A DNA stretch of 64,000 nucleotides, taken from NCBI GenBank assembly GCA_030734395.1, contig JAUZTG010000007.1, forward strand, positions 124,001 to 188,000. The letters run 5' to 3'. The DNA comes from Sarocladium kiliense (lineage: Eukaryota; Ascomycota; Sordariomycetes; Hypocreales; Sarocladiaceae). This document shows positions 19,676-31,066 of this stretch, in pieces. A program made the translations under genes and the position numbers. Each line of letters starts with the position of its first letter. The first letter of the stretch is position 1. The notes beneath the pieces were generated by a model. It had not been told where the DNA came from. It saw only the letters and a program-made list of their open reading frames with translations, and ran no database searches.

Positions 19676-21220
19676 TTAGGTTCCAAAGATGCCCCGTGCT
19701 GGCTTCCATTCAAAATGATGCTTGCCAGTCACTGGCATCCCTGGTCCTTGGCTCTTGAGATCATACATGTGCTCCCCAAAATAATCAAGTTGAGCTTCCT
19801 GAAATGATGTTGGTAAGTTCGTGGCTCCAGAGTACTTGAGATACTCTAAAGTGGCTGCTAGGGCAGGGACGTAGGCATCTGACTCTACTGCCTTCGCGAC
19901 GGTATTTTTTAGACTTGGCAACGCGTCAGCAAAGACCCGCGAGACTAGTTCGTGGCTGAGGAGATTATTCTCATCATGCCCTGCAGATCGATAGACTGCT
20001 TCGAGAAGATCAACAATGTCGTCGGACTGGATAATCGATCCATCGCGCCAGATCTGAAGAACGGCGCAGAAGTCCAGGTGCCATCCATGCTTTTCATTTG
20101 CCGCGGAAATGAGATGTAGGCCTTGAATAAAGGAAGCGAGAAAGGCTGCGTAGGTTGCATTTTGAAGGTCCTCGAGGAAGCTGTTCCTGTCATTGATGTT
20201 GCAATTCTGTGGCCGGAAGTCCCCCATACTCCGCGAGATACTGTCACGCTGTCTTGCATCGGCTGAAGCGAGGCGGAAGAAATGCGAAGCTGCAATGACT
20301 GGTATAGGCACGTGAAGACGAGCCCCTTCTTCGCAAGTCCAAGTGCCAGTGCCTTCAGTGTCATCGTAATCCTGGACCACTTTATCGCGGACCTGATCTA
20401 CAATATAGGAGCCGTCATCAGGATCCTTGGCTTTGCACACATCAGCGCCGATGCTGATGAGGAAGTTCGCCCTCAGTGGACCCTTGTCGTCCCAAGCTTT
20501 GAATACGCCGCTGATCTCCTCATACGACATACCCAAGCCATGTATTAAGATCCCCCACACTTCGCACAAGGCACCCATCATTCCCTGTTCGATGCCGTTA
20601 TGGACCATTTTGATATAGTGACCACAGCCCCCAGGCCCGACTTTGGCGACACAAGGTCGACCATTGTTATCCCGCGCCGCGATAGTCTGAAGGAAAGGGA
20701 ACAATTTTTCCAGTGCTTCTGGAGCTCCGCCGGGGCAAAGCGATGGCCCGTGGCGCGCTGACTGGTAGCCGCCTGAGACCCCCATGCCAACGTACTCAAT
20801 CGAATCGGGTTTAAGCCTTCTTTGACGCCGCTCAGTTGCTTCCCAGTGCTCGTTCGATGCATCGATAATAATATCTCCTGCTGATAGCCACGGCTTCAGG
20901 GCGTCGATAGTCTGATCCCCTGCACTTCCATGCGGAATACTGAATATGATAACTCGCGGTGAGCTCAGAGAACCGCAAAGTGACTCGTGAGTAGTCCGGC
21001 TGTGGATTCTATCATGAAGTCCATGTTGTCTTGCGTGAAATCCAAGGGCTTCCGAATTTTTCAAGGAGGTGTCGTAGTGATAGACAATAATACCATACTC
21101 GGCTAGCAACAGGGACATCATGGCGCCCATGTTGCCAACACCGATCATTCCGATCTGATTGGACCTCGTTAGTGACCGAAATAAGTCTCGGTTAATTCAG
21201 ATTACCTCGTTGATATCCAT
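19676..21220 (-). CDS. 6-phosphogluconate dehydrogenase-like protein
   Basis: A 15-nt first exon (21220-21206, MDINE), a 51-bp intron with a CTAAC branch, then 21154-19676; 497 residues. The N-terminal Rossmann motif is IGMIGVGNMGAMM. The signature GMGVSGGYQSARHGPSL and the catalytic block GHYIKMVHNGIEQG with Lys and Asn are in place. 6PGDH oxidises 6-phosphogluconate with NADP+ to ribulose 5-phosphate, CO2 and NADPH in the cytosol. Usual wording is GGEEGARYGPSLMPGG and NGIEYGDMQL; here both are altered (GGYQSARHGPSLCPGG, NGIEQGMMGA). This points to a paralogue beside the main enzyme, possibly with shifted substrate use. The phosphoketolase gene lies 5 kb to the right on the same strand. The tiny first exon could easily be missed by gene callers. 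Confidence 0.85.
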
Positions 21221-21955
21221 CCTGTTACTGGCTCTGCTCCTGAATCTTGGTAGGATACTTCTTGTAAATGCTAGAAAGCTGAAAAGAGGTAAAAAGTTTA
21301 AATGCCCTGCGCTCAATAATTTTCATCGTGCGAGAGGGAAGTATCAATGACGACGAATATACTGGTCTGGATTCTTATGCCGTCGCCGCTATGCGGAAAA
21401 AGAGCTCCCACTCCGTTTTCATCCTATAGTAAAGGTCTTATCAAGATGAACCAGGTGGGACATCGTTAATGATGAAATAATGACATGCAGGAGATCGCGA
21501 TGATGGCGGGTTTGGGATTAGCCGGAGTGAAGGTCCCAATGCCTGCAATACCGCCAATCATAATGCTGCAATACTGACACCATTGCGATACACCATACTT
21601 CTGGGCCGCAATACTGTACGCCCTCTGTAACTATTAGATCGTTAGATTAGCCACCAATGTCGCCACTATATCATCATCGCATATCTCTAAGCCCAGCTTG
21701 TAAGATATATGTGGGCATGGGAGTTCAATCACGCTACTCTTACATTATCCATCATAGGGAGGAATTGAGTTGGACGGACATTCTGAAGCTGCCCGAGAGA
21801 TAAATAATGCCGATATCTAGTGTATAAAGAAAAAAAAACTACTTTTGAGAGGAATGCAATGATGGAGGCTGAGCGGAGCTTTAGCTTTCATGGTGTTGTT
21901 CATGGGTATCGTTTTGTGTTCCAAACATCGTCGCTATCCAGCAAATCAATCTGGA
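21221..21955. other. Intergenic, nothing recognised
   Basis: Lies between the start of the 6PGDH-like gene and the 3' end of the next minus-strand gene. AT-rich with an A8 run near 21830. No gene seen. Confidence 0.45.
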
Positions 21956-23053
21956 TTACTGAACCTGGGTCTCATCCCAGGCCTGCTCGTTGATGAAGTC
22001 GTTCCATTCATCATCGTTCGCCTGTGCGTTGCCTGACAGGGTTGGGTCCCAGTGCAAAGACGGTCTCTGCATCGCATTCGCAGCGTCGAACGTCGATGTA
22101 TCGTTCCGCTCCAACTTGGGGTCAGAGTACCTTGGCTGCTGTGCGCCGGTCATCCAGTCCCTACTCAGAGCAAGGTCAAACATGGATGCCTGACCGTACA
22201 GGTCTTGGGCCGTGGGTGCGATAGCGACGAACATCATCCGCGCCTCGTGGGGAAGGTCAGTTGTGAAAGCCGAGGCCCTTCTGCCAAAGTCCATAGAGCT
22301 GGGGACGCTGAAGCTGGAGGTGGTATGGGAGGTTGGCGAGCCAGGAGTCAAGGGGCGGGGAAGGTCGGAGGTGGCGCTGTCGTTCCGCTGGTAGGCGATC
22401 GGAGCCTGGAGGTGTTGGAAGGTTGGCGACACGGGAGACGGTGGGCTCTGCGGGTGGCTCACATTTGCGTTGAGAGCTTCTGGTGTCTCGCGATGTTGCG
22501 TGGCACCGCTGTCGTAGTTGGGGTTGGAGAAGCGCTGGTAAAGTGCCTTTGCCTGTGCGTCCAGGTCGGGGAACCTCGCAGCAAAGAGCTTGTTGATTAG
22601 ATTCTCCCATCTTTCGCCTCCGCGGGCGACGTACTGCGACATGGCGATCTTGTTGGTCAGGAATGTCTCAGGACGGGAGTTCATCTCAGCGCTACCAGTC
22701 TGCATGTGCGGGCCGAGCAGCCTGTACGAGCGAGGGAAGTCATCGTCTTCCTCCTCGTACATCTCCTCCTGAATTACGATGTCCTCGGTTAAGCGGAAGG
22801 GCTTGCCGGTGCGCTTCTTGTGAATTTCCGAGGCCATGCGAGCAGACTGCATGCGGGCCGTGATGCTACGATCGGCACGTCGCGACGCTGCAACGTATGC
22901 ACGCTCCTGGTTTTCTTCATGAGAGCGCTCGGACTACGATTTGGTTAGATTAAGAGTAAGTATGGGAGAAAAACTTGAGCGCACCTTCTTCTGTGCCTTG
23001 GTTGCAGAAATGTCAGGCTTGCTGGCACGGGAATGTGATACTCTCCTAGGCAT
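21956..23053 (-). CDS. Conserved fungal protein, function unknown
   Basis: Two exons, 23053-22985 and 22933-21956, with a 51-bp intron (GTGCGC donor, TAG acceptor); 348 residues. The N-terminus is basic and Ser-rich (MPRRVSHSRASKPDISATKA) and continues across the splice into SERSHEENQERAYVAASRRA, a charged helix. An acidic block follows (EEMYEEEDDDFPRSYRLLGP). Residues ~145-250 are Ser/Pro/Thr-rich; the C-terminus is acidic with aromatic residues (DDEWNDFINEQAWDETQ), like an activation or interaction motif. No known domain was recognised. The helix-acidic-disordered plan suggests a nuclear regulatory protein, which is inference only. Confidence 0.7.
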
Positions 23054-23951
23054 TTTGGTGGCTGTGGACGATGGGACTCGGTGTATTCGGGTTGATGGAA
23101 TTTTCGAGAGTCGAGGCTCTCTGGTGATATACCTTGGAGATGTTACTCGCAGGCTTATTTCGAAATTGCCGTGATTGTCGTGTTGGTAGATAATGGTGTG
23201 TGGTGAAAATCGGACGATCCATGAAGTTCCAGCGGTGTTGAATGAGCTTGAACCGAGGAAGGTGCGTGCCGTTGCAAGAGTTTCTAGTTTGGCTTTTTGG
23301 AGTGCGTACGTTCCGTTGTGTAGTGAATTGAATCTCTGTGAGTCGATCTTTGCGTCACTTGTCGGGCTACCCGGTTCTGCAGCGGTCGGTGAAGGGCTGT
23401 GTTTTTTGAAGGGCTCTCTAGAAGCTGTACCTGCCGAGGAGCAAAAAGTCCGGAGAGGGACTCGAGAATGCCATACATCGGAAGACACTTGAACGAGGGA
23501 GTTATCGGCGATTGGCCTGGGAGAGGATTGTTGAGAAATCGAAGCATGGTATTATGGGGAAAGGCTTATGGTTCACGGGAAAGAGGATACGGTTTGACAC
23601 CTGTGAGCCAATTATGAAAGGGCACAATCCTTTCCTTGACTAAGAGGAGAGGACAGTACAGGGCTTGGCGGCATATGCTCCGGAGGCGTTGCGCGAGTGC
23701 TCATATCTATCACGACCATACGCAGTCGACGTTGCTTGAACGCAAAAGTGACGTAAAAGTGAAGCAAGGCACGGGAAGAGGGCAATAAAGTGTGGACGTC
23801 TTCTCCTGCTTCTTCTTCTGAACCTCCCAGCTGGGGTCATCATTCCTGCCAGCACGAACGAATTCGGGACTTAGCCTTCACCTTCATACGTTCATCTTCC
23901 GGTGTTCAAACTTAAAGCTATCTTCCTAGTACTCGCAGTTGGTATTGCAAC
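23054..23951. other. Divergent intergenic region
   Basis: Shared upstream region of two divergently transcribed genes. Frames at 22934-23547 (-) and 23193-23492 (+) have no motif beyond the true first exon. No regulatory site is called. Confidence 0.4.
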
Positions 23952-24542
23952 ATGACAGAGACAAGGTCACGGACAGCTAGAAGCCGACCGTCTGCCAGTT
24001 ATGCGGATTACTCGGATGAATCTGATCCTAACAAGTCGCGTTCGCGGCGCCACTCCATAGGACACGAGCTGGTGCGCCCTCTCGAGCCTGCCTTCAGACT
24101 GAGGCCTAGTGGTGCGCATCCTGTTGCTAGCCAGCAGAACCGTCTCTCTCACGGCAGGGAGCATGGATCTCCTAATGGCCACCACGGTAGGTGGCGTCGG
24201 TACAGCTCTTCGCCGACCCGCATCCGGAGTCGAAGTTGCGATGGAGTTTCGCAAGAGCGGCGCAAGAGGCAGCACGCGATAGAGGCAGCGATTGATGCCG
24301 GTGTGGTGGAGGCGTTCCGCCTTCGAAATGAGCCAGGCTCGTGGATAGGCAGGAAGGGAGCGCGGGTGGCGACGGCGGCACTGGGAGCTGCGTCGATCGA
24401 CACGGTTCTAGTCAAGGATCCGAGCAAACACGGTACAGCAAAGTTGGCAGAATCGGCCATTGGGGGCCTGATTGTTAATAGAGTTTGGAATGGGCCACGA
24501 CGGGAGCTGAGACGCCCAGGAGGGAGGCAGTGTAAGCCTTGA
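23952..24542 (+). CDS. Arg/Ser-rich protein with Gly/Ala-rich C-terminal segment
   Basis: Single exon, 196 residues, ATG at 23952. The first 105 residues are Arg/Ser-rich and disordered (RSRTARSRPS, SKSRSRRHS-like text, IRSRSCDG). Residues ~105-180 form a compact segment: AIEAAIDAGVVEAFRLRNEP, then GRKGARVATAALGAASIDTV and KLAESAIGGLIVNRVWNGP. This resembles the Gly/Ala-rich repeat of DUF3824-like fungal proteins, which often occurs after RS-rich regions. The role is unknown. The alternating small residues could pack against membrane or another helix. The reading frame looks complete. Confidence 0.6.
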   Translation: MTETRSRTARSRPSASYADYSDESDPNKSRSRRHSIGHELVRPLEPAFRLRPSGAHPVASQQNRLSHGREHGSPNGHHGRWRRYSSSPTRIRSRSCDGVSQERRKRQHAIEAAIDAGVVEAFRLRNEPGSWIGRKGARVATAALGAASIDTVLVKDPSKHGTAKLAESAIGGLIVNRVWNGPRRELRRPGGRQCKP

Positions 24543-24773
24543 CTGTAGCCGATAAGCTTGAGGGCGGAGCAAACTCTCGCCAAGACCCTGAGATGGAGCA
24601 AAGGAGTTTGTTGGATGCTGCCGCCCTGCTCCCTCCACAACTACTAAAACCCAGCTTTATCTTCTAATACTACAATGCAGCTGGCATCAGCTGCGTCCCT
24701 TGTATATATTCTCTGCCCGACGCTTGCGCCCATACAGCCAGAAAAGGATTGGCGCTACGGCGTGGTAGTTGGA

Positions 24774-25286
24774 TTAGTTGTAGATATATAGCAAGTCCGT
24801 TGCGCATGAGCACTTGGTCCATCTTCGGACTCGGCGGATCCTTGCGACACCATGCACACCAAGGAATTTCTCGTCCTTGGATGGTGTACTCGTGCCGTAT
24901 ACATAGATTGTGCCGCGGTTCTGTGGCTTGCCTGGACTGCCCTCCGGGAGAGATACATGGCCATTCTCTTGGTAACGCAAGGCGATGAAATCCCCCGGGG
25001 CGGCTGACAGCATAGGATACTTCGTGCTGTAATTGCTGGTCCTCTGGGCCGTGGCGCACATGGCATCATCTGGCAGCAAGATGTTCCCAACTTGTCGTCC
25101 ATTGGGGGGCAGGAGATAGGTATTGGCTGGGTCGGCAAAGCCAGGGTCCATTCGGCCGACGTACCCACGCATATAGCCTACTGGCCCAACCAGCGTGCCA
25201 TTCAGGGCGATCCGCATCACCTGTTCGACCCAGGAGTGGGCAACAGCATTGCCAGCAAGGGCGAGAATCACAATCATTGACTGCAT
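24774..25286 (-). CDS. Secreted LPMO-like protein, short form
   Basis: ATG at 25286 (an upstream TTG at 25295 is not a start). A 16-residue signal peptide (MQSMIVILALAGNAVA) is followed by an N-terminal His in HSWVEQV, the arrangement that forms the copper-binding histidine brace in lytic polysaccharide monooxygenase-like proteins. Downstream, YMRGYVGRMDPGF, YLLPPNGRQVG, GDFIALRYQENGHVSLPEGS and GTIYVYGTSTPSKDEKFLGV fit a fungal secreted family of this kind. The frame ends at 170 residues with an unrelated tail after FLGVHGV, where relatives continue with a Gly/Asp-rich and Cys-containing half. None of the three frames restores that half convincingly. The gene is probably truncated or frameshifted; an unnoticed intron is possible. 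Confidence 0.6.
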   Translation of the reverse strand: MQSMIVILALAGNAVAHSWVEQVMRIALNGTLVGPVGYMRGYVGRMDPGFADPANTYLLPPNGRQVGNILLPDDAMCATAQRTSNYSTKYPMLSAAPGDFIALRYQENGHVSLPEGSPGKPQNRGTIYVYGTSTPSKDEKFLGVHGVARIRRVRRWTKCSCATDLLYIYN

Positions 25287-26430
25287 TTTGATCAAGTTTA
25301 AAAATATTTCCGTGCTCCGTTGTCTTGAATCTAGGAAGTTGATGTGTATTTAACCTAAAGCCATCCCCAGTGTCGACACCAGCGACCAGGAACCTGGCCT
25401 TAGGCCATGGCACGGGCTGTCTAGGTATTGACCTCAGGCGCGGAATACCCTGTACTCCGTGGTCAGATACATGCTATCAAGTCCATAACACAATTCGATA
25501 GGGTCCTGCCCTGTTACATTGCATATTCACTGTCCTTTTCCAATCCAAAAAAGTCGAGATCCAGAAGATCGATATCTATGCAATCCGGGATCCTGCCTCT
25601 TGGGGACGGGGACGAGGTCCACGTGCCCGTTGTGGTTGACGAAGATCCATCCTCAAAGGGAAAGCAAGTGGCATCAACCGACGATAAGGATGCATCGCTA
25701 TCTGGCACACTTGGAACCGAGGATTCGTCTCTGGCGAATTGAGGTGAGTTGCGATTAGGTTTGCGTCCGTTACTAGAACGGAGCTCAACGGCGCACATCT
25801 GTGCACAGCCTTCAGTTTCCATTCTCCTTTTCCGGGCTCGGCCAGCCGTAGGGTGCGGGAACATCTTATGGCTGACTGGGACCCCACTCAAGGCCGCACG
25901 CGCAGCCGACGAGGAGCGTCTCTGCAGGTCCCCAAACAAAAGACCAGTGTACGCAGTATGCTACGCACTGCATCTGGATGACCCGCTGACGGGTGGCAGG
26001 TACGGAAGGATGGGCCATAGAGCCAACGACATGTTGGATGGTGGTCTCTGTTTACGCCAGGTGGTGAAGCTTTTGTCAATTTGATTACTAACCCAGTTCC
26101 CACCCCCTGCATGTAGGCATAACCAGTAGCCCAGCACGTCCTGTACCCTATAGGGGGCTTGAGCGACCTTAACGTCCCTGGACGGAAACTACACTCACTT
26201 ACTTACTTAGTTAAGCTAATTGCTTCGATAAGAAATCTAGCATCCTGGATCTTAGTTGATGGAGTTTCGTAGTAGCCCTTTGAAGCCAGCGCCCATGGAG
26301 TACCATCGAGCAGCAACAACTCCTCTTGTGGGACATCCTGGAACAGTCCACCACTGTAGGCTGGTCGACTGACTGAATGAGATGATTTACATTTAGGTTG
26401 GAAATAGGTGTTTAGGCGACCTGCGCCGGG
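25287..26430. other. Intergenic region with one weak ORF
   Basis: A minus frame at 25514-25864 (from the first ATG) encodes a Ser-rich protein with an acidic hydrophobic end (IDIDLLDLDFFGLEKDSEY). No family was recognised and it may be chance. The rest holds nothing seen. Confidence 0.3.
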
Positions 26431-29272
26431 CTAGTTCTGGCGGGCTTCGAAGGTCGGAGGGTCATAAATGTCATCAGGGTCTATTAATGCATGTTAGCGA
26501 TAAGCTATATTTCGTCCGAATTTTTGGAGAATCAACTAAAGAAAGACATTTCTCTCACCTTCTCCGTTGTCCTTAATGAAGGATTTCACTTTCTGGAACA
26601 TCTTGTCAACCTGCTGAAAAAGCGCGTCTAGATTGTGTCTGATCTTGGGGTTCACTTCCGCCCCGCCACTCAAGCCACGACGAATTACGTCGAACCGGCT
26701 AAGCCCATTGACGAGCATCATATCGAACGGCGTCGTCGTGCTTCCTTCCTCGCGATATCCATCGACACTCATACGGCTGAGTCCCGGCCGCCCGAACAGC
26801 AAGCCCTGCAGCTCGGCGGCGTACCCGTGATACGAAAACACAATGCGCCGATCCACAGTGAACAAGTCTAGGAACTGCTGCCTGCTGAGCGCGTGCGGGT
26901 GTCGTGATTCGGCGGCTAGGACCATCAGGTCTGTGACGTTTATGATGCGAACGCGCAGGGCCGGAGAGAGAGTCCGCAGGAGTTCGGCGGCTTTGACGAC
27001 TTCAAAGGTTACCTCTGCCCCGATGCCGACGAGGACAACGTCTGGTTGCATCTTCTCATCGAGGAGAGGGGTAGAGGCGAAGGACCAGATAGAGGCTCCG
27101 ACGCGGCAGTGCTCTGCGGCTTGCTCAGGAGTGAGATACGTTGCAGTTGGCTGCTTCGATCCGATGACTAGGTTCACATAATTTTTGGACTCCAGACAGT
27201 GGTGAATGGTGCTCAGGAAGCAATTGACATCGGGCGGAAAATATATCTATACCACGGAAACAGTCAGACAGGAAAAGGGGGAGGAGCATAAGGCAAAGAA
27301 AGGGGAAAGCAAAAGGGGCCGTACCCTAGCTGCCTCTGCCTTGAGGTTCAACACGGCGCCGATAAAGGACGGGTTCTGATGAGAAAACCCATTATGCTCC
27401 TGACGGGCCCAGGTGCTGGTCTCGACATAGTTGATAGAAGCCAGATCGCTTCGCCAGTTAACATGCTGCGCGATCTTGTTGAACTTGGCGTACTGCACCA
27501 TCATAGTGTGCACAATACCCAAGAACGACTCGTAGCTCGGGAACAATGCGTGGCGCCCAGTGAGAGTGTACCCCTGCATAAATCCCTGGCACATATGTTC
27601 CGACAGTATCTCGACGATCTTTCCGCCTCGGGCACGAGCCTCACCGTCCCACTGGAAGTTGCGGCCGGTGCTCTCAAGGACGGCGCTCAGCTTGTTGCTC
27701 TCCAGCTCATCGGGAGAGAAGATACGGAATGTTGAAGGATTGAGTTCGATGACGCGCTTGATAAAGTCACCGGCTGCTTTCATCTCGCTAGCTTGTGTTC
27801 CTGGTTCGATTGCGTACGGCTTCCAGTCCGGAAGGTTTAGGATAGTCAGAGAGTCGTAGCTGACTTTCTGTTGTCCAAGCTTCTTAGCGTCGTGTTGGGG
27901 AATTGTGCGAAGAATGCTCTCGCTCGGCTTGCCCTCCCTGGTGATTAGTTCTCGGATGTTGTAGTGGCCTAGCCAAAGCTTCAGCTCCAACAGGTGAGAT
28001 TTGTCCCACTTGGCATTGGCTAGCGGTACTTGATGCGATTTGAAGGAGCCTTCTACGACTTGGCCGTCCACCGTTTTCGGCCCGCCCCATCCTTTTGGCG
28101 TGCGCAATACAAGCATTGGCCAACGAGGTTTAAGAATAGGTTTACCTGACCTCGCGGCTTTCTGAATCCGCCTGATCTCACCTAGTGCCCATTCTAGCGC
28201 GCTCGAGAGCTGCACGTTGATGCTAGACAGTTCGTCGACAACGCAGACTTGGTACCCATATCCGGTGAAGAGGGAGACTATTTCCTTGTCGTCCATACAA
28301 CCGAAGATGGTACGTTCGCTGATCTTGAAGCCGTTGACGTGGAGAATGGGAATTACGGCGCCAGATTCTGCTGGATCGATGTATTTGATAGCATGCCAAG
28401 CACTTGTCAATGTAAGTAAAGAGAGCAAAGCCTAGATTAGTCTGCTGGAAGCAGGATAGGAAATTCGAATCACGCATTTGTACATACGCTGCTGTTGGGC
28501 CACTCTCGGCCTCTCCATCGCCAATTATTGCAGTGACAATCAAATCAGGATTATCCATGACTGCGCCATAAGCCACGGCTAAAGCGTAGCCCAGCTCGCC
28601 TCCCTCGTGGATGCAACCAGGAGTTTCAGAATTAATGTGACTGTGCAGGTCGGATGGGCGAGTTAGCTTTGTAGGATGGTACGGGGAGAGACGCAGACAG
28701 CAAAGAAGGCAGGGGCAATGCTACAGATACGAACCTTGGAAAACCAAGTGGAAAGGAGAATTCGTTAATCAGGCGGCGGAGGCCTTGTCTATTGAGATCA
28801 TATCGTCCGGGGTAGAACTTCTCAAGAGATCCTTCCAACCAGAGCGAGGCGAGAGCAGCAGGAGCGCCATGACCAGGCCCAATGACGAAGATCATATCAA
28901 GGTCATGGTTGCGAATGAGTAGGTTGAGATGCGACCACACGAGGATTATTCCAGGGCATGTCCCCCAATGGCCGAGCAGACGCGGCTTCACGTGGTCAAA
29001 CGTCAAGTCCGATTCCAGGAGCTCGTTGTCCCGTAGGAAGATCATGGCTGGAAGTGGCTGCATTAACAAAGTAAACATGCATGGCTTACAGCCAGATGAT
29101 ATCACATACCCGCAGCAATGTAGCCTGCTGCATTCTGGAAGTCCTGTAAAGACTTGGAAAGGCTCTCGTCGAGTGGTTTCCGCTGGGGAGTGACGGCTAG
29201 CTTCAATACGTCATCAGGGAGCTGGGAAGGCAGGGCACGAGGGTTCGGCTGCTTGATAGCTTCTCCAGGCAT
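26431..29272 (-). CDS. xfp: Phosphoketolase (xylulose-5-P/fructose-6-P)
   Basis: Six exons: 29272-29110, 29047-28735, 28640-28488, 28402-27325, 27246-26559 and 26480-26431; introns 62, 94, 85, 78 and 78 bp. Phases close exactly to 814 residues, the usual length. The thiamine-diphosphate enzyme splits xylulose 5-phosphate with phosphate into acetyl phosphate and glyceraldehyde 3-phosphate. Seen motifs are LLGHWGTCPG, FVIGPGHGAPA, ETPGCIHEGGELGYALAVAY, the cofactor motif IIGDGEAESGPTAA with AWHAIKY across a splice, ILHVNGFKISERTIFG, EHNGFSHQNPSFIG, and IYFPPDVNC joined across intron 5. The last exon supplies DPDDIYDPPTFEARQN, which the open frame alone misses. Cytosolic; carbon would flow to acetate through acetate kinase, which is not in this window. 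The gene looks intact. Confidence 0.95.
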
Positions 29273-30418
29273 GATGAGTGATAAGCGGGTGAATGACTGT
29301 AAGGTGGACGCTTTCGTTCATAAATCTTCTACTAGTCAAAAGAACTTATTGTAGGAAGAAGTGGCAGAGTTTCGGGAAATCCTAAAACCGGGGTTAAGTT
29401 GCCTGGGTTTTGGATCTGTGGTATGCTTGCTTTTCACCAAAGGGAACAACTAAGCTGATGGGGTGAACTATAAGGATCGGTAGACCTTTGATGATCCAGG
29501 CTTAACCATTTAAGTGACAAGCAATCAACGTCGCTGGTCGATGACGTTGCATGACGGAAAAAATGTTATCGGATCTCATGTCCAAAGGCCAGGGTACTTT
29601 ACTGCTTTCATTAACTCGTAAATGACAAAAACCTCCCATATTACACATGTCCAGGGCCGAATCCACACATTAACCTTCAGCAGAGACGTCAATGGTGCGT
29701 AAGCGAGGGGAACAATCCAAGCACTGCCTAGATGAGATCTCACTATCGCAGCATGTCTGTCCTTTTTTAAGTCTTCGACATTCGGGACAAGTACTCCGGC
29801 CGAGGTATTACATTGACATTCTCTCAAGCTCTCAGGATAAATGGATGTTAAACCTGCATTGATCAACCCTCAGTCTAGTGCTTCTGTGTGACCAGAGGAT
29901 ATTCTATTATCGGCATATGTGAAGATTTACCGCAGGTCCTGCAAGTCCTTACTGAAAGAACATGATCTGTGTTACTAAAACCTCATACGCATAATATCGG
30001 AATATGTCACGAACCGGCCCAGAAAATCGAGGAGGATCTCAGCTTAGTGCCGACTGGAACGGGATGCTGAGCGCGTTGGAGGCAAAATGAACCACTGATG
30101 GACCCCGCTGGTAGAGGCGTCTGAGGCCGGAGTAATAAGCCCGGCTTCCTCACTCATTCAGCACATCGAATTAGCATCTATATGACGCTATTAGGACTCT
30201 CTAGCTGACCAGTGATAGACCTGAATAAGCTAAAATTGGGCTAGTATTACTACATCATGACGTAGAAAGCAGAACACATATCACACAACGGTTTCATAAG
30301 AGGCAAGTGGTTACGCGATGCGTTCTTTCTTTGAACATTACTGGGCATCAAAATTAAGCTACAATATTCGGCCACCCAATATTCTGTTATACCGAGAGGT
30401 CTCAATCGATATGCCATC
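29273..30418. other. Divergent promoter region
   Basis: Lies between the phosphoketolase start and the MFS fragment. A 96-codon minus frame at 29576-29866 has no recognised motif. No repeat was seen. Confidence 0.4.
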
Positions 30419-31066
30419 ATGTGGACATTGAATCAGCGCCGTCAGATTGCAAAACGACTCCGTGCAGAACGTAGTCGCAAAGACACAGATTCTATAGAGA
30501 AATCTATAATAGAAGATATACCTGGAAGCGATCACTCGACAGGCCGTGCGCAAACCCGCCAACAACGACAACAAGGGTCGAGCTTGACAGATACACATCA
30601 TAACGCCCTTGTGCGCAGGGCTGGGGAAGACGACCCCCTTGATCCTCTGAACTGGAGTCTGCCCTCACGAGCTAAAAACATTGCCCTTGTATGTTGTCTC
30701 GTCTTTACTCAAGGTTGGGCAGGCGCGGCGGAGTCAATGGGCAAGGCCTCTGCCAGCCAACGACTTCATGTCAGCGAGACAGTTGGCAATCTGCCTACGG
30801 CGATGTATCTTTTTGGCGTCGGCACGGGATCGGTGTTTGCTGGCCCGCTTTCTGAAACATGTGGCAGAAATCCTGTTTATTTTATAGCTACCTTCTGCTA
30901 CCTATGTTTTGTGCTCGGTGCAGCGTTGTCGTCTACCTTCACGAGTCTTATTGTTTCCCGATTTTTTACTGGCGCGTTTTCCGGCGCAACTCTCACCATC
31001 AACGGGTCTAGTGTGAGTGATCTTCGATCCTACCCGGGTACTGTTTCGGCTACAGGTTCAGGTTGA
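30419..31066 (+). pseudogene. N-terminal fragment of an MFS transporter (DHA1-like)
   Basis: The frame opens at ATG 30419 with about 85 cytosolic residues, then DPLDPLNWSLPSRAKNIALV, the usual lead-in to helix 1 of fungal drug/H+ antiporters of the major facilitator superfamily. About four membrane segments follow: ALVCCLVFTQGW; LPTAMYLFGVGTGSVFAGPL with SETCGRNP as the motif-A loop; VYFIATFCYLCFVLGAAL; and SLIVSRFFTGAFSGATL. After SSVSDL (about 31025) homology ends and the frame reaches a stop at 31066 in sequence belonging to a transposon. Eight or more helices are missing, so no transporter can be made. No other half was found on the far side of the stack. Confidence 0.8.
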
